A stretch of 64,000 nucleotides of DNA from NCBI RefSeq assembly GCF_900095885.1, contig NZ_LT615367.1, forward strand, positions 4,278,001 to 4,342,000, in the 5' to 3' direction. The notes beneath the pieces are model-generated. The model had not been told where the DNA came from. It did not search any database and saw nothing but the letters and a program-made list of their open reading frames with translations. Shown piece by piece: positions 46,134-54,881 of this stretch (its first letter is position 1; each line of letters starts with the position of its first letter). The DNA is from Dickeya aquatica (GTDB taxonomy: Bacteria > Pseudomonadota > Gammaproteobacteria > Enterobacterales > Enterobacteriaceae). Both the position numbers and the translations under genes were made by a program.

Positions 46134-47628
46134 CCCGATACAAACGCACATCCGCCAGCAACCACAGCAACTGGCCATCATCAACGACAGCGGCAGCTAC
46201 AGCTTTGCCACGCTGGGTTTGCGCATTGAGGCCATTCGTCAGGTGCTGCGCGCGCATAAGCCGCACTGCGTGCTGATTTACGGCCACAAGCAGCTTGATG
46301 CCGCCGCTGCCATGCTGGCCTGTGCGTTTGAAGCGATGACGTTTACCTTTGCCGATATCGCCAACCCCGCCGAACGTATCGGGCGGATAGCCAGCGTCAC
46401 ACAGGCTGACTTGATACTACTGACATGTTTGCCGCCAGAGGGCAGCGCATTTCCGGCACTCCCCACACAGATGACCGATGCGCTGGCAGAGCGTGCGCCA
46501 TTACGCCCCGCGCAGGCGGCTGAACCATCAACCCTGTTGTATGTACTGACCACATCCGGCACAACCGGTGAGCCCAAAGGTGTGAAAATCAGCCGTGGCA
46601 ACTATGAAGCACTGGCGCGCTGGGCATTACCATTACTCCACCCTGAACCTCGGGGCGCGCACGTCAACCATGCCTGCCTGTCATTCGATTTGGGGATAAT
46701 GGATGTGTTTCTGACGCTGGCTGCGGGTAAAACCCTCATCATGCTCGACCACCGCAATAACATTCGCCCGCGTAAGAACCTGTCACTGCTGGCTTCGCCC
46801 GCAATACAGGTGGAGAGTTGGTTTTCCACGCCGGGTTTTCTTGAATTAATGTGTGCAGATGCGCAATTTAGCCAGCACTCACTGCCTAACCTGAAAAAGA
46901 TTGCCATTGGCGGCGAGGCGCTGCTGCCTGCATTGGCCACGACACTACACGAACGTTTCCCTCAGGCAGAGATTCTGCATTGCTATGGCCCGACAGAAGC
47001 CGCCTGTATGACACATGCCGCCCCGATAGGTCTGGATAATCTACCTGCCTCACCGCCGCTCTCATTAGGATGCGCTTGTGGCGACAACCAATTGGGCATC
47101 ATTGACGCGCAACAGCACCCCGTCCCCTCTGGCACCGTGGGTGAAATTGTGCTGTATGGCCCGCAAATCAGTCCCGGTTATTTGCCAGAAACCGACCCGC
47201 GTAATGCGCTATTTGGTGATGGCCCTGCCGGGCGCTATTACCGTACCGGCGATCAGGGGTATCTCGACAGTCAGGGTCAGCTCTTCGTGAAAGGCCGTGA
47301 TGACGGGCAGATAAAATGGCTGGGAAATCGCATAGAAACCGGTGATATTGAAGCCGTTACCCGCCAGTTAGACGCGGTACAACAAGCGGTGGTGCTCACA
47401 GAAAAAAACACCACCACCATCAAAGACCTGATTTTGTGTCTACACCTCGCGCCGGACACCGCCGAGCGGCGTGCCAGCCTGCGCCATGAACTGGCACAGC
47501 GTTTACCCGCCTATATGGTGCCACGCATCATTCATTTTACCGGCCCGTTTCCATTGACGCTGCATGGCAAAACCGACCGGGTGGCGTTAATGCGCCAGTA
47601 TCAGGCCGAGGTGGCGGCAATCGATTAA
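46114..47628 (+). CDS. DltA-like amino acid adenylation enzyme 2
   Basis: A 504-residue paralogue of the preceding protein: TTSGTTGEPKG (146-156), FDLG (191-194, Asp192), CYGPTE (290-295), Lys486 in HGKTDR. FSTPGFLELMCADAQFSQ is again DltA-like. The pocket differs (FDLGIMD against FDVSQYE), so the two should activate different amino acids. It overlaps the previous gene by 20 nt. A 107-bp gap follows, the first break in the chain of overlaps. Confidence 0.83.
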   Translation: MFSSVLDPIQTHIRQQPQQLAIINDSGSYSFATLGLRIEAIRQVLRAHKPHCVLIYGHKQLDAAAAMLACAFEAMTFTFADIANPAERIGRIASVTQADLILLTCLPPEGSAFPALPTQMTDALAERAPLRPAQAAEPSTLLYVLTTSGTTGEPKGVKISRGNYEALARWALPLLHPEPRGAHVNHACLSFDLGIMDVFLTLAAGKTLIMLDHRNNIRPRKNLSLLASPAIQVESWFSTPGFLELMCADAQFSQHSLPNLKKIAIGGEALLPALATTLHERFPQAEILHCYGPTEAACMTHAAPIGLDNLPASPPLSLGCACGDNQLGIIDAQQHPVPSGTVGEIVLYGPQISPGYLPETDPRNALFGDGPAGRYYRTGDQGYLDSQGQLFVKGRDDGQIKWLGNRIETGDIEAVTRQLDAVQQAVVLTEKNTTTIKDLILCLHLAPDTAERRASLRHELAQRLPAYMVPRIIHFTGPFPLTLHGKTDRVALMRQYQAEVAAID

Positions 47629-47735
47629 AGACAGCGCGATAACGGTAAAAATCGCGTGACGACCTGCAAGCAGGCATAAAAAAAAACACCGGGTATCGGT
47701 AGTCTGTCATAAAGGATAATGACGGGGGAAAAGTC

Positions 47736-48167
47736 GTGAAATTCAGCCATCTTGGATATATCGTCAGGAATAGCGATACCACCATTGCAGCAATGGCCAC
47801 CTTCTTCCCCCACATCGCCGTGCACCGTAAAAAAGTGACCGCCCAGCAAATTTATGTCACCTTCATGAATACCGCCGATGGCGATATGCAAATAGAGCTG
47901 GTCGAACCCCTGCCAGAAAACCGGCTGTTAAACGGCCTGCTGGAAAAAGAGAACAAAGCCTGCCTGCCTTACCATATCTGTTTTGAAGTCAGTGACTTTG
48001 AACAAAAGTATCAGCAACTGCGTGCAGAAGGCTGGCTGGCGTTAACGCGCCCGTTCCATGCCTACCCGCAAGGCCCGCTGGCCAGCCATTTGTATAAACC
48101 CGAGGCCGGTATCATGGAGATTATGTCTGGCAGCACCCAACTGATTGCGTTGGGAGAAACCGCATGA
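47736..48167 (+). CDS. VOC/glyoxalase-fold protein
   Basis: A 143-residue protein with a glyoxalase/bleomycin-resistance fold signature: FSHLGYIVRN at the start and CFEVSDFEQKYQQLRAEGW plus GIMEIM near the end, which supply metal ligands in the family (His5, Glu in EIM). Its substrate is unknown; isomerases, dioxygenases and drug-binding proteins share this fold. It uses GTG (47736) after GGGGGAA. ATGA links it to the next gene. Confidence 0.75.
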   Translation: MKFSHLGYIVRNSDTTIAAMATFFPHIAVHRKKVTAQQIYVTFMNTADGDMQIELVEPLPENRLLNGLLEKENKACLPYHICFEVSDFEQKYQQLRAEGWLALTRPFHAYPQGPLASHLYKPEAGIMEIMSGSTQLIALGETA

Positions 48168-49297
48168 ATGACACTGAACGTTTTCTGCTGCCGCTCAAAC
48201 AGCTCATTGAAGATACCCTGCATGAAGGGCGTCATTTAGGCGGGCAAATTGATATCGACCCGGACAAAGCACGCATCACCGCGCAATACTCGCTCGCCCC
48301 AATGCTCAACACCCTCGGTGTGCCCGCTGATTTTCAGCCGGTCAGTTGGCTGACGGAACATGACACCGCGCTCAGGGCGCTGCCACTGCCGTTACGCTGT
48401 GAGCTGTATGAATCCTTCGGCTATATTGACCCCAATTTACTGTTTGCCGCGCCGGGGCCGGGTATGGCGGCGCTGGTCGTGGAAAACATGGGCACACAGG
48501 CGCAACAGGAAGCGTTCTTCACCGCATTTAAACGGGAGCTCACCTGGAGCAGTTTTGCCATGACGGAGCCGGAGGCCGGCAGCGATGCCCAGCATATCCA
48601 AACCCATGCGGTGAAAACCGATGGCGGCTGGCTTATCAACGGTGAGAAATATTTGATAGGTAATGGCGTCGTGGCGGACATCGGCGTGGTTTTTGCGCGC
48701 ACGGCCCCCGGCCCATTGGGCATCAACGTGTTTATCTTCTCGCCACGCCACGATGAGGGGGTAGAGGCCGAGCGCATCCCGATACACGGTGTGCCCGGTT
48801 GTAATGTGTCGCACCTGCGTTTTCGTAATCTGTTCGTGCCAGATAACGCCCTGCTGGGGCAACACCTGAAACCCACCGAGCGCTTTGCCCGCTCGGCGAT
48901 GGTCACATTTGATTCACTGCGCCCGTGCGTCGGGGCGATCGCGCTGGGCGTTGCCCGTGCTGCACTGGATTTATCACTGCAACAGCGCTGGGCAACCCCA
49001 CGCAGCCAGTGGCGGCAAAAAGCGCAACGTCAGTTGCAGGCGGCACTGGCTCAGGCCCGGTTTATCTGTGAACGCATTGAACGAGGCGAGCCGTGCGGGC
49101 GCGAAGCCGGGCTGGCCAAAATTACCGCCACCCGGGTCGCAGAGCAGGTGGTGCTCAATGTCGTGCACCACGCGCCACCCGCCGCGCTGGCGCAATACCC
49201 TCGCCTTGCCAAAGCCTTACGGGATGTCAAGGCACTGGAATACACCGAAGGCACGACCTTTATCCATCTGCTCAATCACGGTTATCGGGGAGCGTAG
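48164..49297 (+). CDS. Acyl-CoA dehydrogenase-like enzyme, module A
   Basis: A 377-residue flavoprotein with the family signature FAMTEPEAGSD (131-141) and a C-terminal YTEGTTFIH with likely catalytic Glu362. Within this cluster it may oxidise a carrier-bound aminoacyl group, as prolyl-carrier dehydrogenases do, rather than acyl-CoA; this is inference. It starts the three-gene module (dehydrogenase, KS-like, KAS III) that is repeated at 51026. Confidence 0.85.
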   Translation: MNDTERFLLPLKQLIEDTLHEGRHLGGQIDIDPDKARITAQYSLAPMLNTLGVPADFQPVSWLTEHDTALRALPLPLRCELYESFGYIDPNLLFAAPGPGMAALVVENMGTQAQQEAFFTAFKRELTWSSFAMTEPEAGSDAQHIQTHAVKTDGGWLINGEKYLIGNGVVADIGVVFARTAPGPLGINVFIFSPRHDEGVEAERIPIHGVPGCNVSHLRFRNLFVPDNALLGQHLKPTERFARSAMVTFDSLRPCVGAIALGVARAALDLSLQQRWATPRSQWRQKAQRQLQAALAQARFICERIERGEPCGREAGLAKITATRVAEQVVLNVVHHAPPAALAQYPRLAKALRDVKALEYTEGTTFIHLLNHGYRGA

Positions 49298-49298
49298 C

Positions 49299-49826
49299 GT
49301 GGCGGTGCAGGTTATCGACAGCATACTGTCTGCCGTCGGGAGCACGGTTATACAGGAAACCGGCACGCTGAGCGTCGCCACACAGGTGCGCAGACTGACC
49401 CCGGCACAAGCGACGCAGTTAAGCCCGTGGCTGAGGCTAAACCAGCTTGATGTAAACCTCCCCTGGTTTATTCACTCGCCCTGTCAACACGATGCCACGG
49501 GCCTGCATGCCGCTCAGGTCATTACGCTTTGCCGCCGGTTTTGTGAAATACACCCTCGTGCAACCTTGCTTTACGAGTATTGCGGCGTGCCTTATCAGTT
49601 CCGCACGCCGTTACTGCAAAGCTTGCTCTATGCTGCGCCGGGTTTTCAGCACAGCCAGGGGATGAAGGCGCAAGGTGCTGCGCTGTCTGCCCACTCGCTC
49701 GCCAGTACGTTACTCGACGACGACAATGCCGTGCTGTATCTGCACGATCCCCTCGTGCGCATTAGCGCAAACGAAGATGCCGTACCGGTGCTATACCGCT
49801 ACGCTACGTTGCGCCGGAGGTTGTGA
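49299..49826 (+). CDS. Small ketosynthase-like protein, probably non-catalytic, module A
   Basis: A 175-residue protein starting at GTG (49299), 1 nt after the dehydrogenase stop, with GGGGAG as ribosome-binding site. Residues 119-152 (SQGMKAQGAALSAHS, then DDDNAVLYLHDP) resemble the nucleophile helix and following strand of thiolase-fold proteins and the corresponding segment at 52146, but without Cys in the helix. The relation is weaker than between the 41736 and 52146 proteins. If right, it is a short partner for the KAS III that follows. Confidence 0.5.
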   Translation: MAVQVIDSILSAVGSTVIQETGTLSVATQVRRLTPAQATQLSPWLRLNQLDVNLPWFIHSPCQHDATGLHAAQVITLCRRFCEIHPRATLLYEYCGVPYQFRTPLLQSLLYAAPGFQHSQGMKAQGAALSAHSLASTLLDDDNAVLYLHDPLVRISANEDAVPVLYRYATLRRRL

Positions 49827-49899
49827 TGCCACTGAGTGCCTTGGCGTCTCGCGCCAGAGTGACAGCGATCCCGCGTTTACCCCCGCCAGGAGTGTACTC

Positions 49900-50823
49900 A
49901 TGCTAGGACACCTTGAGGCGATTGAGGTCTCATTTCCCCCCGTCGTCCAGTCACTCAGCGAGGTTGCCGGGGAAGTTGGCCTCAACCCGCTGGATATCCG
50001 CATGTTCGAGCGCTTTTATGGCTTACGCCGCTTCCACGGTGGCCCCGGTACGCTCGACGATTTGCTCACACCGGTGATAGTGCAAATGCAGGCCAGCCAG
50101 CCCCAGGCGTTTGCGGCCATCAGTCACGTTGTGCATTGCCACACGGTGCCGGGCGTGCGCGTGTTTGAGCACGCCAGCCATTCGCCCGCCTGGCTCAGCC
50201 ATTTTCCCGCGCATGTCGAATTCGCCAGCCTGACCATGGGGCACTGCGCAACGCCGCTGACCGCAGCCGACTGGCTGCTCAAACAGCTTGCCCCAGATGA
50301 ATTCGGCCTGATGCTCATCGGCGAAAAAGCGTTTCATCCACGCGTTAAACTGATTCGTGACACCACCTTGATGGGGGAAGCGGCCTGCGCCGTTTTGCTC
50401 AGTCGTCGCGGGCGCGGCCCGGCGATTCTGAGCCGTTATACCGGGCAGGATGGCCGCTTTAGTGTACAGACCGGCTTCGATGCCGATGAAACCTCCGACT
50501 TTGGTCAGCACTATATTGATTTTACCCGCCAGCATCTCTATGCCGCGCTGGATAAAGCAGGTCTTAACATTCGTGAACTGGACTGGATAGCGCCACACAA
50601 TGTCAATCGGTCATCGTGGCATCGGCTGGCACAGCTGCTGCCGTTTCCACGCGAGCGCATTTTTCTGGATAACATTTCTGTTTACGGCCATTGTTTCGGC
50701 GCAGACCCCTTCATCAACCTGCGTCAGTTGCAGCAACAACAGGCGCTCCACACTGGCGACAAGGTGCTGTTAGTCAGCGTTGGGCTGGGGGCGACGTACT
50801 CGTCATTATTGGTTCAGATTTAG
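49900..50823 (+). CDS. KAS III-like condensing enzyme, module A
   Basis: A 307-residue FabH-like protein: nucleophile Cys115 in TMGHCATPLTAADWLL, His233 in APHNVNR (the QANLRI site of FabH) and YGHCFGADP (262-270) in place of FabH's YGNTSAAS, so His263 stands where FabH has Asn. It should condense a carrier- or CoA-bound starter with another unit. The ATG at 49900 follows AGGAG; the frame is open further upstream but without homology. A 202-bp gap follows. Confidence 0.82.
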   Translation: MLGHLEAIEVSFPPVVQSLSEVAGEVGLNPLDIRMFERFYGLRRFHGGPGTLDDLLTPVIVQMQASQPQAFAAISHVVHCHTVPGVRVFEHASHSPAWLSHFPAHVEFASLTMGHCATPLTAADWLLKQLAPDEFGLMLIGEKAFHPRVKLIRDTTLMGEAACAVLLSRRGRGPAILSRYTGQDGRFSVQTGFDADETSDFGQHYIDFTRQHLYAALDKAGLNIRELDWIAPHNVNRSSWHRLAQLLPFPRERIFLDNISVYGHCFGADPFINLRQLQQQQALHTGDKVLLVSVGLGATYSSLLVQI

Positions 50824-51025
50824 CGCCAGCGCCCCCTGGTGTGGCATTGAGATGCAATATCGGGCAATACAGCGGCGTAATTCCCGATAAGGTAATTCGC
50901 AACAGGGTAAATAGTTAGTGAGCTACACAGTTAATAGTATTCATTATTAATCATAGAGATATTAAATAAAATAGATCGTCAGCACCGTGGTATGACGCCC
51001 CTTTATCTGACAGGCAGGACTACAC
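50824..51025 (+). promoter_or_regulatory. AT-rich gap between the two biosynthetic modules
   Basis: This 202-bp gap is the largest in the plus-strand block. Its A+T-rich centre (50930-50975) could hold a promoter for the second module, but I could not fix -35 and -10 boxes. No terminator is visible. Confidence 0.35.
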
Positions 51026-52162
51026 ATGAAAGCTCTTACGTTCAGTAATGTATTAAAGGAATTAGACGCGCTGGGCGAAAAACTGCGGCGCGCGGCCAGT
51101 GAAGCGGAATCAGACCGTGCCCGGGCATTGTCCTGCCTGGAAGATGAGTTGCTTTACACCATTGCCTATATCGGTATTCCGCCACAGTTTATTCCATTTA
51201 AAGGATGGGACTATCTGGCCTGTCACTACAGTGACCACATCAGTATGCTGGAATATTTAAGCCGTTTTGACGCCAGCGGCCTGATGATGTTGCCAGGCGC
51301 ATCGCTGTCGGCACGGGCAGTGACCACACTCGGTACACCGGAGCAGCAGGCGTTCTTTTTCTCGCGCTTTAATCAGCCCCCCAACTGGGCCTTTTTCGCC
51401 GTCACCGAACCGGAGTTTGGCTCAGATACCCAGGCCATCATCTCCTCACTGACACGAACAGAAACCGGGTATCGGCTGAATGCGCATAAAAAATTCATCG
51501 GCGGCGCGCAACTGGCCTCGGTGGGTCTGGTGTTTGCACGCGAAGGCAACATACAGCGTCTGGTGATGGTCGAGCCACAGCAGGCCGCCGATCGGATGAC
51601 CATCACCCCGCTGGAGCAGTTTGGTTTACAAGGCTCCAATCTCACGGAAATCGCCATCAATGATCTACCGGTGATGCCAGAGCAGATTTTGGGTTACGAA
51701 CGTAAAGGGCTTAATCAGGGTTTGAATGCGCTGGGGCAGGTGTTTGAGCGCCATCGCCCGATGGTCGGTGCCATGGCGTTGGGCACCGCTTACGGCCTGC
51801 TGCGCGTGCTGGATAACAGTGCACTCAATAGCGATGACCAGCGCTGGCGCGCTCAGCAATGGCGCACCTATCATCTGCTGCGCCAACAGCTGGATAACAT
51901 TGCAATGCGTTACCAAGCCGGTCAGTCGCAATATCACACCACCAGCCAGTTAAAGCGCCGCTGCACGCTATTTGTTGAAACGCTGGCGCACCGTATGCCG
52001 CATATGTTAAGTGAACAGGCCTGGCTTGAGGATGCCGCACTGCGCCGCCGCTGCCGTGATGCGATGGCGTTTGAGTACATGGAAGGTACTGCCCATATCC
52101 ACCTGATGAACAGCTTTCGCTGCTACACCGCCAGGGGAGGCGTCTGTGCCCACGTATCTTGA
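51026..52162 (+). CDS. Acyl-CoA dehydrogenase-like enzyme, module B
   Basis: A 378-residue paralogue of the 48164 product, with FFAVTEPEFGSD (123-134) and FEYMEGTAHIHLMN near the C-terminus (Glu in MEGT as likely base). It may act on a carrier-bound substrate. It overlaps the next gene by 17 nt. The N-terminal 60 residues differ strongly from module A. Confidence 0.85.
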   Translation: MKALTFSNVLKELDALGEKLRRAASEAESDRARALSCLEDELLYTIAYIGIPPQFIPFKGWDYLACHYSDHISMLEYLSRFDASGLMMLPGASLSARAVTTLGTPEQQAFFFSRFNQPPNWAFFAVTEPEFGSDTQAIISSLTRTETGYRLNAHKKFIGGAQLASVGLVFAREGNIQRLVMVEPQQAADRMTITPLEQFGLQGSNLTEIAINDLPVMPEQILGYERKGLNQGLNALGQVFERHRPMVGAMALGTAYGLLRVLDNSALNSDDQRWRAQQWRTYHLLRQQLDNIAMRYQAGQSQYHTTSQLKRRCTLFVETLAHRMPHMLSEQAWLEDAALRRRCRDAMAFEYMEGTAHIHLMNSFRCYTARGGVCAHVS

Positions 52163-53006
52163 CCCGCGGTTAATTCTGCATCGCCATTTTCCGCTGCCCG
52201 ATGTGCTGCCCCACCATGAGGTGACGCCAGCGCAGGAGTATTACTGGCATGATTACACCACCAGACTGTTTGCCAGCAACGGGCTGCGCTGGCAGGAACA
52301 GTTGGTCAACCCACAGCAATATGCCAAGGTCGTTAGCAATTTAACCTCTTTTATCAATATGATAGGGAATCTCCTGCCGGAGTATCAGGCCGGTAATGAC
52401 ACCGCCCATATCGACAGTGTTTTAATGGCACACTGGACACCGGACGTGCACCTTGGCAGTTCAGTGGTGAACTATGTGATTGAGTCGCTCAAGCTTCCCG
52501 CGTGTCTGGCCCTGACGATAAGCGATCGCGGGCCGGATGCAGCGCTGTTTGCCTTTTCCAGCATCGCAAACTGCCAGCAAGACGACGATCACGACGCCTT
52601 GCTGTTAATCGCCGATCAACGCCACCTGTTGTATCGCTCTGCGCTGATGACATCACTCGACCCACAAAGTAACGCCTGCCTGTTCTCTGTCAGCGGGCAT
52701 GAACAGCCTTTACGTTATCAAGGGTTCTGCCGTCAGGCACAGCCCGACACCGCATCCCTGACGCCCGCCGTGCAGCGGCTATCACACCATTTTTCGCTAC
52801 GCACACACCGGTTGTGCGTGATTGCCGAGCCTCTGTTACTGGCCGGTCTGCCCGCCTCAATCACCCCCATCGCCACCAATCCACGGCTGGTTTGTGCCGC
52901 CCCGTTCGTGGCGCTGGCAGAGCATTATCAACCCGGTCAGGACTATTTGTTACTGGTCCAACACCAGCAACACCTGAGCGCACTGGCGCTGCGGGGGCTA
53001 GCATAA
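52146..53006 (+). CDS. Ketosynthase-like protein without active-site Cys, module B
   Basis: A 286-residue protein, clear paralogue of the 41736 product: LMAHWTPD (93-100), LTISDRGPDAALFAF (123-137), ALLLIADQ (151-158) and a C-terminal LVCAAPFVAL. The nucleophile position of KAS III appears to be Asp131. It starts at GTG (52146) after GGGGAGG and ends with TAA immediately before the next ATG. Likely a structural partner of the KAS III that follows. Confidence 0.65.
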   Translation: MPTYLDPRLILHRHFPLPDVLPHHEVTPAQEYYWHDYTTRLFASNGLRWQEQLVNPQQYAKVVSNLTSFINMIGNLLPEYQAGNDTAHIDSVLMAHWTPDVHLGSSVVNYVIESLKLPACLALTISDRGPDAALFAFSSIANCQQDDDHDALLLIADQRHLLYRSALMTSLDPQSNACLFSVSGHEQPLRYQGFCRQAQPDTASLTPAVQRLSHHFSLRTHRLCVIAEPLLLAGLPASITPIATNPRLVCAAPFVALAEHYQPGQDYLLLVQHQQHLSALALRGLA

Positions 53007-53972
53007 ATGCGCCTGACTCATGTCGTCACCTGGGTGCCGGAACCGCGTTTGTCTGCTCAGGAGATCATTGGTGCCGCCGGAGCCAGTGCCTCTGAAGCAC
53101 GGATTTTCTCGCAATTGTTTGGTTTTCAGCAGGTTGCCGTACTTGATGCTAACCTGACGCTGACGGCGGTATTCTCCCGGCTGCTAACGCAGTTACAGCA
53201 ACACTCGCCCCGGCCGCAACAACCGGTTGATGCCCTTATCTACGCGCACGGTATGCCCGTGCAGTACGCCACCTCATCCGACTGGCTGACGCAGCTTGGA
53301 CGCACTCATCCTTTTGTCGATTCACTCGCGCCGTGCTACGAGCTGGACCAACAAAATTGTGCCACGCTGTTTTGGGCACTGGCGCTGGCACAACGCTTAC
53401 TGGCACAGCAAAAGGCCGCGAGGGTGGCCATCATCGCGGGTGACACGTTCGCAGCCTATCCCGTGCAAGAGCGCTATGTTCCAGGGTGCTCGCTGGCCGG
53501 TGATGCATTTGCCGCATTACTGCTTGAGGAACATACCGATGGATTGCAGTTGGGGCCGGTCTTCATGGATCAAAGAATGGAATTCCATGAAGGGCTCTAT
53601 GGTGATACTCAGGCACTCAAAGCGTTTTATCAGGCACATGATGACATGGTTAATACCGCACTGTGGGGAGCATTAGCACCACACACCGACATCGCGCGCC
53701 ACCAGATCCATCTGCTCCCTCATAATGTTAACCGGTTAAGCTGGCTCAACTATTCCCGGCGGCATCAGCATCCGCTGGAAAATATTTCGCTGGGCCTGAT
53801 GCCAGATATCGGCCACTGCTATACCGTTGATCCACTGCTGTTACTCCCGGCGGCTCTGCCAGCCATCCGCAAAGGTCAACCTCATGTGATGCTCTCTGTC
53901 GGGCTGGGAGCCTGGATCGGCAGTTGTCGGATAAGCGATAACGGGCCGCCGGTTGACCGCCGTTCTCTCTAA
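53007..53972 (+). CDS. KAS III-like condensing enzyme, module B
   Basis: A 321-residue FabH-like protein: Cys118 in LDQQNCATLFWALALAQ, His239 in LPHNVNR, and IGHCYTVDP (268-276) with His270 at the FabH Asn position, as in module A. A ketosynthase VALIAGDTF-like strand follows the Cys. It is the last gene of the biosynthetic block; no obvious intrinsic terminator follows within 100 bp. Confidence 0.82.
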   Translation: MRLTHVVTWVPEPRLSAQEIIGAAGASASEARIFSQLFGFQQVAVLDANLTLTAVFSRLLTQLQQHSPRPQQPVDALIYAHGMPVQYATSSDWLTQLGRTHPFVDSLAPCYELDQQNCATLFWALALAQRLLAQQKAARVAIIAGDTFAAYPVQERYVPGCSLAGDAFAALLLEEHTDGLQLGPVFMDQRMEFHEGLYGDTQALKAFYQAHDDMVNTALWGALAPHTDIARHQIHLLPHNVNRLSWLNYSRRHQHPLENISLGLMPDIGHCYTVDPLLLLPAALPAIRKGQPHVMLSVGLGAWIGSCRISDNGPPVDRRSL

Positions 53973-54233
53973 AAATATTTGTTAAATGTTATTTACCAGA
54001 GCAATGCTCAATTTCAGACAACAATGGATAATTACGCTGTGCATAATAGCAATCAGGGAAGGCTTTCGCGGGCTGCCTGCAAAGCGACAGGGACGTAACT
54101 GAACCACCCATCTGAAACCACGGAAGACCCCTCAGATGGATTCGGCCAGGCAAGGACCCGACTGGCCGCTGGTTCCTCCTGACACCGGATGTCAGGCTGA
54201 CATGACAGGGATAAAGGAAAAAGGAGTAGAGGA

Positions 54234-54881
54234 ATGAGAGCGTTGCTTTGTTCCGCGCTGGTGCTGCTGCCATTGACGGTCGCCTGTTCACCAACGAATC
54301 AGCAAAATGTGGATTTGCCCTCCTTTACGACACTGGATGTCAGCCGAGGCTTAAGCGTCACTCTGGTTTGCGGCAAGGGAAACCGCGTGGAGGCCAGCGC
54401 CAGACAGGATGTACTGGAAAAGCTGGTCATCCGCCCCCAGGGACAAAGCCTGGTGATTGAAAATCAGTCCAGTGATGACAGCATCCTGCGTAGTCACAGC
54501 GCCGATGTCACCATCACGGTGGATGCCCCCATCAATACCCTGATAGCGCAAGCAGGCGTCAAAGTCACCGTCCCTGCCTGTGCCGTCTCGCCAGAAAAAT
54601 TTACCGTCAATGGCAGTATGGGCACAGCCATTCATGTGGCGGGTAAAACGCAGCAACTTGATCTGTCGCTGGCTATGGGGGCGTCTTTTAATACCGACGA
54701 AACCGCCTTCTCGGCACAGAGCGCCGTGGTCAACATCGCCATGGGAGTGGACGCCCGGCTGTGTCAGGTCGAACAACTCAGCGGTACGCTCACCACCGGA
54801 GCCCGCGTGCGCGTCGGGCCACAAACGCGTGTTCAGACCAGCAGCAGCATTGCCAGCCTGATAGAGCGCTCAGGCTGCTAA
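54234..54881 (+). CDS. Exported probable lipoprotein with GIN-type beta-helix (DUF2807)
   Basis: A 215-residue protein with a short signal peptide and a lipobox-like LTVAC (Cys18). The mature part (35-210) shows the repetitive short-strand pattern of the DUF2807/GIN head domain: FTTLDVSRGLSVTLVCGKGNRVEASARQDVLEKL and FNTDETAFSAQSAVVNIAMGV. It would sit on the outer membrane or in the periplasm. The Thr at lipobox -3 is unusual. It is separated by 261 bp from the previous gene and is convergent with the phosphopantetheinyl transferase (4-nt overlap). Confidence 0.75.
   Translation: MRALLCSALVLLPLTVACSPTNQQNVDLPSFTTLDVSRGLSVTLVCGKGNRVEASARQDVLEKLVIRPQGQSLVIENQSSDDSILRSHSADVTITVDAPINTLIAQAGVKVTVPACAVSPEKFTVNGSMGTAIHVAGKTQQLDLSLAMGASFNTDETAFSAQSAVVNIAMGVDARLCQVEQLSGTLTTGARVRVGPQTRVQTSSSIASLIERSGC

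Noticed and set aside
47629..47735. A regulatory element or terminator between 46114 and 47736 genes
   Set aside because: Only an A-run with weak pairing was seen; no convincing stem.
54108..54139. Stem CCATCTGA/TCAGATGG as a terminator of the biosynthetic block
   Set aside because: The loop is 16 nt and there is no T-run, so I did not annotate it.
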